This document shows, piece by piece, positions 59,016 to 64,000 of a stretch of 64,000 bases of DNA. Position 1 is the stretch's first letter. Every line of letters begins with the position of its first letter. The stretch is from Silurus meridionalis (taxonomy: Eukaryota; Chordata; Actinopteri; Siluriformes; Siluridae): positions 8,715,632 through 8,779,631 of the forward strand of contig NC_060885.1 of assembly GCF_014805685.1 (NCBI RefSeq), read 5' to 3'. Below the pieces are notes generated by a model. That model was given only the letters and a program-made list of their open reading frames with translations. It made no database searches and had not been told where the DNA came from. The position numbers and the translations under genes are program-made.

Positions 59016-59028
59016 TTGGCCAGATCAT
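59016..59028. repeat. Target-site duplication of the RTE element, right copy
   Basis: TTGGCCAGATCAT, identical to 56803-56815. Confidence 0.85.
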
Positions 59029-59964
59029 TTATATGTATTTATATTACATATCTAGTAGAACAAGTCTAAACATCTAATGTTTTTTCTTTTAAATGCCATT
59101 TCTTTTTATTTGTTGTTTGCTCAATTTTCTATCATCTGCATATCGATATACTTTTCTTTTCTGATCCTATTAATTCTTTTTTTTCTTCTTCATGCTTCCT
59201 TTTATAACCCAAATCCTTTCATTCAATCCTCATCATTTCCTTCTGTCCGTTGCTCCGGAACAATATAAAGAATAACAGATAGTTGAAGAGACAAAAACAG
59301 GAAAGGAAGAGTGAAAGGAGTGGCTTTGAGGGTTTAGGCAGCTGTCGTGCCAATAAAACACCTTTGCAATGAAATAAAAGAAAAAAGCAAATACACATAA
59401 ATGTACAGGATTGATAAAAAGAGACACACACATAGAGCTTCTGGCTGTACGAGTCCCTTGTGTTGTGCTGTAGCTGGGCTGTGTGAGACATTTTAAATAT
59501 TTAATGTGCCCACCCAAGCATTAGACCAGTGATAAACATAGAATCAATGAAGCTGAGAGAGAGAAGAAGATGAAAATTAGTGAACAGAAGGGATTTGCTG
59601 GCTTTACGACAGCCTCTTGCTCTGTTTAAATGATAGCTGGCTTGTCTGTTGAGATGAAAATGGGGCCTGCATGGGGCCTAAGGACAGTTTAAAGTCAACA
59701 ATTGACGTACCCAGAGAACTGCAGGAACCTACAGGAAGCAACCATGAACATGGGAGAAGTATCTGTTACACTCAAACATTAGGATTAAATCAGGTCACCA
59801 GGAGTTATGGTGCTCCCCTTTTGGTGTGGAGTAATCTTTATTTTTATATTGAACATTTCTAAACATTGGTTATTAAGTTATACCAAATAATCTTGAAAAT
59901 AATGACAAAACTCTAAATTTCATCCTTCTTTTCGCTGAAAATGAGGGGAAAAAATCATGGCTGA
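59029..59964. other. Upstream intergenic, nothing recognised
   Basis: Unique sequence; no gene or repeat recognised. Confidence 0.4.
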
Positions 59965-60115
59965 CTCCACGGTCGACTTTCGTGCGCAACAGTTTTGCCA
60001 TCTGTGTTGAGTGATGTATATTTACCTTCTGAAAACAGAGAAGTCAGTGTTACAGATTTAACTAGCTAATATGTCTGTGTGTTGACTGATCTCAAGCAAA
60101 TACTGTGGCTCATGT
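59965..60115 (+). repeat. Dispersed repeat, partner at 10445-10570
   Basis: ATATGTCTGTGTGTTGACTGATCTCAAGCAAATACT matches 10528-10563 with few differences, and GATTTAAC precedes both. Confidence 0.5.
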
Positions 60116-60786
60116 CACTTGCTGAACTGGAGGGTTGAGAAGACCTGAGTTCCCAAATAGGAATTCCTTGTGGAGTGGAGGAGGAATTCCTAGTCAGAGG
60201 TCGCAAGTTATGAGTCACTCAGACAGACAGACACACAGAGACGTCTGCAAATTTTAATTTATTACATTGATTTCAAACATTTAAAAATGTTTTAAGAATA
60301 TAATGTTCTATGGGCTTCATACTATGTGTCCTTTCAGCATGGCCAATGAAAATGCTGTATATCTTTTGTTTAAACATAGAGTTATTTTGTATAAACTACT
60401 TCATTTGGACAATGTGTGCTTAGTTGATGTGGTTTTAGTTTTTAATGGCATGATAGAGAAAATAATCCACCTTGTTCACATTCATTACACCCACAACATG
60501 TGATGCATGCCTTCTCAGTCACCGGTGATGAAGTGTCAGTCAAGAGGATGGAATAAATCAGAAAATGGGGTGAAATTACCTAACGTAACTATCTGTGATT
60601 GGCTGCTACAGTTTAGGTTAGAAGGCAATCAGCCACAGCTTTGATTCCTGCTTCACTTTATATTTCTGTGTATTTGTTCTTATTGAAACTAGTGGTGCTC
60701 GGGTTGACAAACACACAAAACAAATCTCAAATCATGTTTGGAAAACAAGAATATTTATAATCCTTGTAAATCTATTGGTTTTATAC
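60116..60786. other. Upstream intergenic, nothing recognised
   Basis: AT-rich unique sequence. Confidence 0.4.
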
Positions 60787-60789
60787 ATA

Positions 60790-60817
60790 AAAGAAAGAAA
60801 GAAAGAAAGAAAGAAAG

Positions 60818-60908
<91 letters not shown>

Positions 60909-60963
60909 AATGTGTATGTGAAGCCCGAGACATTACCTACAAGTAACTTTGAAAGTCAGTAAC

Positions 60964-61032
<69 letters not shown>

Positions 61033-61195
61033 ATTTGGCGTGGGCTACTCAGTGAGTGATGTAACACGGTGACAGTAGTGTGTGGCATCCCTGCATATCT
61101 GTGTACGGGATGTGACCCGAGTGAGGAGGTGGGTCTATGTATGTGTGTGTGTGTGTGTGTATGTATGTGTATGTGTGTGCATGTGTATGTGTTTC
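60790..61195. repeat. (AAAG)n, then GT microsatellites
   Basis: (AAAG)n at 60790-60910, about 30 units with one GAGA interruption; (GT)n at 60966-61029; imperfect GT/GTAT at 61138-61190. A KERKKERKK open frame through it is an artefact. Confidence 0.95.
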
Positions 61196-61548
61196 TTTGT
61201 GTCAAGTTTAAAAAAAAGTAATCTCCACCTCTTCTCTTGGGTGAACTGGAACTCTCTGGTGTGTTGTGAATCTCTCAAAGTCATGCATCCAACACACACA
61301 AACATAGCGGGAGAGAGTTGTGTGAGAGATGTGTGTCAACATCATTACACACTCATGACTACACTGCTTTCCTCTGCTTTCTGATTACCCTCGAGTATTG
61401 AAAAAATCCCCTCACACTGACACTGTATCAACACATAGCATGTCTTTCTGATAAATGACACCTCACATACAGTCAAAATGAAACGTCAAACTAGAACAAA
61501 GATCATCCTGGGTACTTTATATGTTACACCACTTGTGTACATGCATAT
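61196..61548. other. Upstream intergenic, nothing recognised
   Basis: Unique sequence. Confidence 0.4.
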
Positions 61549-62165
61549 CAACCCAGCCATTAGGGTTGCACAAAGCAGTACACTCTTAGTGCCGGTCCCA
61601 AGCCCGGGTTAATAGGGAGGGTTGCGTTAGGAAGGGCATCCAGCATAAAACATGCGCCAAATCAAATATGCAGATCACAAACCTGAAATTCATACCGGAT
61701 GGGTCGAGGCCCGGGTTACCAACGACCGCCACAGGTATCGTTAGCCAACAGGGTACCGGTGGAAATTGGGCTACTGTTGGCCGAAGGATGAGAAGGAGAG
61801 AAGGAAGATGTCTACAGAGACAGCAGGAAAAGGAGCAGTGTAGGAGAGTGGAGGTTCGGGTTGGTACATTAAATGTTGGTACTATGACTGGTAAAGGGAG
61901 AGAGGTAGCTAATATGATGGAGAGGAGAAAGGTAGATATGTTGTGTGTTCAGGAGACCAAGTGGAAATGGAGTAAGACCAGGAATATTGAAGGTGGATTT
62001 AAACTGCTCTATCATGGGTTGGATGGAAAGAGAAATGGTGTAGTAGTGATCCTGAAGGAAGAGTACAGTAAGAGTGTAGTGGAGGTAAAGAGAGAGTCTG
62101 ATAGAGTGATGAACGTAAAGCTGGAAGTTAAAGGGGTGATGATAAATGTCAAAAAAAGATGATTG
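61549..62165 (+). mobile_element. RTE-clade LINE, 5' end with open endonuclease start
   Basis: Begins at the same 5' terminus as the 17059 copy (AACCCAGCCATTAGGGTTGC). An unbroken 164-codon frame at 61668-62162 covers the 5' region and the endonuclease N-terminus: VRVGTLNVGTMTGKGREV (Asn motif), CVQETKW (Glu motif), GVMINV. Homology ends just before the SAYAP motif and nothing of the RT follows. Of the three 5' ends here it is the most intact. Confidence 0.85.
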
Positions 62166-62403
62166 GAATGGACAACAGTGACAATTACCCTGAAAAAAGA
62201 GAAAAAAGGAGAGAATTTAAAAATAGTCTGGTTTATGTAGAACAGATTTGTTGGTACAGTGAACCTCATGAATTCTTAAGTCAATAGTATTTGTATGTAA
62301 ATTCAAAATCTGTATGAACTTGTCCTTTTTAAACTTTTGTCATTTGGGGGCCACTTTTACCCCTAAACCTTAACTTAAGTGTGTAAATGTAAGAATTGTG
62401 AAA
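62166..62403. other. Upstream intergenic, nothing recognised
   Basis: A-rich unique sequence following the RTE break. Confidence 0.35.
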
Positions 62404-62450
62404 GTCCTTTTTGGTAAGGGTGTCTGCCAAATGGCATAAATGTAAATTAA
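62404..62450 (+). mobile_element. SINE 3' end fragment
   Basis: TTTTTGGTAAGGGTGTCTGCCAAATGGCATAAATGTAAA is the conserved 3' end of the family at 10698-10842; the body is missing. Confidence 0.55.
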
Positions 62451-63300
62451 TTTCTGGTTTCCGTAGTGGCCTAAAGGTATAAAATGCATGGGCACCAATC
62501 TTAAAGAACACACTATCAACCACAATGACTTTTTACGCATTATGCCAGTGTTTGGCTGCCTCATCCCACGCTCATTTTTTTTTTTTCCAACAGTTGAAAG
62601 TTTATCATTTTAATGGCTGACCCATCCCTCGTCCCAGACTTCTAACAATATATTTGTATATGTGACATATTTATGTGAATAAATACAAGATTTTTCTTCC
62701 TATGAATGGGTTTTTAAACTATAATCAATGGAGCAAAATTAGTTGTAACCCTTTGGGTATGAAAGATGGAATACTATTTCTTACAGTGACAGCCAAACGC
62801 AGGAACCTGCAAGCTTATGTATGCAGAAAAGGGCAGAAAGAGCTTTGATCCTGCATGCACCATAGCTTCAGACAAACAGTAACCTGTTGACAGGATCGAA
62901 CTAAGTCACCTGGAATATCACTCCTTCTTCTCTGTATATCTCTATAGGTTAAAATATTTGATCCATAATGTTAAAATTTCACAGATTATACACCTTTATT
63001 ATTATCACATTTTATTATAGTCATCGTTTTTATTAAATGTTTTAATTGACTCGTTAGGTAGAGTCTTTACACTAAAAGTAGTACTGTTTTTTTAGACTTG
63101 TAGGACAGAAGTCCTTAGCTTAAAAACTGTAGTCTAAATTCGGGACATTGAGTCAGGTCCTGCCTTGGTGATGGATTTTTAATGTGTGTAAATACATGAG
63201 GAGAGGAATAGGGAGAGAGAAAGAGAGAGATTATAAAGAGAACAAGGGAGAAAAGAATACACTTGAGACCATAATCCATGCTTTACGCGTCTAGATTGTG
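62451..63300. other. Upstream intergenic, nothing recognised
   Basis: AT-rich unique sequence with a T-run at 62575-62587. Confidence 0.4.

Positions 63301-63301
<1 letters not shown>

Positions 63302-63346
<45 letters not shown>
63302..63346. repeat. (GT)n microsatellite
   Basis: About 21 GT units. Confidence 0.95.
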
Positions 63347-63348
<2 letters not shown>

Positions 63349-63439
63349 GAGTCCCTTTCCCTACCAAAACACAAACATACACACACAAAAAAACACCTTC
63401 TTCTGAAAGGACGGATTAGCACATCTTTGTGTCATCGTG

Positions 63440-63560
63440 ACAAAAGGACTCAGGAAGGCTGGTAGTAATTATACTAATTGATGTTTAATGAGATGCATGG
63501 AGCAGCTTTAATTATTTGCATGTTCATAAGAACATTTCATTAACATATGCTTTATGCAGT
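63440..63560. promoter_or_regulatory. Candidate noncoding regulatory stretch with octamer
   Basis: An octamer ATTTGCAT at 63514-63521 follows TTTAATT. Other homeodomain-type cores (TAATTATACTAATTGATG, GTTTAATGAG) lie within 60 bp. The stretch is repeat-free. Function is inferred only from motif density. Confidence 0.3.
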
Positions 63561-64000
63561 AAACCCCAAACTTGTATCAAATATGCTTTGCTAGACACGG
63601 CACCGAGAGGAGCTTTTATGCAGGTAAAAAAATGAAAGTAGGTGCGCTTTATGTACCTGTACAGCCTGACATGATGTCGAGTAACTATTAGCACTACAAC
63701 AATGACTATGAATTGTTTAATTACTGTGCTAGTACACCAGTTTTCCATCTTTGACAAACCAAAGAATTACATGTTGTCAATAGTTTAAAATTAGTATACA
63801 GTTTATTGTGGAAATGTCTGCTAAACAAATGACTTTATATTTGCAAAAATAATCAATCAGTATTATTTAGAAACTGCAAAACTCCTCTGGCCTTAGAGAG
63901 TTAGCCCCAACTCTGGCTTTTACAAAGTGCTGACACTGAAGACTCCTCCAAAAAAATGTTAAATCAACATAAATTGTTCAAACAGAAAAAAATATGTTCA
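63561..64000. other. Upstream intergenic, nothing recognised
   Basis: AT-rich unique sequence to the window end. Confidence 0.4.

Noticed and set aside
60738..60962. KERKKERKK basic protein
   Set aside because: Translation of an (AAAG)n microsatellite.

Overview
This 64 kb window is vertebrate nuclear DNA, almost certainly from a teleost fish. It has long (CA)n, (GA)n, (AT)n and (GATA)n microsatellites, many decayed Tc1/mariner-type and hAT-like DNA transposons, RTE-clade (BovB-like) LINE fragments and tRNA-type SINEs of kinds common in ray-finned fish. The repeat mix looks otophysan (catfish, characin or relatives), but that narrower placement is a weak inference. Nearly all short ORFs are microsatellite read-throughs (HTHTHT, CVCVCV, SLSLSL) or transposon debris.

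Only one cellular coding exon could be supported. It is exon 1 of mastermind-like 3 (maml3), a Notch co-activator, on the minus strand at 48987-49415. It encodes 143 residues, including the N-terminal helix that binds the CSL-Notch intracellular domain complex, and ends at a good splice donor (GCG|GTAAAT). A CpG-rich promoter and 5' UTR lie upstream in gene orientation, at about 49416-50400. Positions 1-48986 are therefore the start of a very large intron 1, since no later maml3 exon appears in the window. Positions 50400-64000 are upstream intergenic sequence.

The intron (1-48986) is a mosaic. At 0-10 kb there are CpG-rich patches with CRE-like and E-box sites, a degenerate minisatellite split by a SINE, and long GA/GACA purine tracts. 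At 10-16 kb lie a hAT-like MITE, Tc1 relics, an AAAAG satellite with higher-order structure, and one Tc1 copy nested in another. At 16-30 kb there are RTE and hAT-like fragments, a hairpin in apparently unique sequence, a 36-bp minisatellite open on both strands, and eight CA/GT arrays within 1.4 kb. At 30-36 kb there are Tc1, hAT and pogo/Tigger-like elements spaced by AT runs, and a diverged tandem array. At 36-49 kb there are further nested transposons, a (GATA)n array, and a T/A-flanked palindrome.

Upstream of maml3 there is a Tc1 relic with a LINE tail inside it, a 2.2 kb RTE element with a 13-bp target-site duplication but two internal deletions that remove its catalytic cores, another RTE 5' fragment, and two stretches with octamer motifs that could be regulatory. 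I found no new multi-gene biological system. The most informative signals are the nested transposon chronology, the uniform strand bias of long purine tracts inside the intron, and the frame-preserving minisatellite. Transposon family calls rest on remembered consensus sequences, not on a search.
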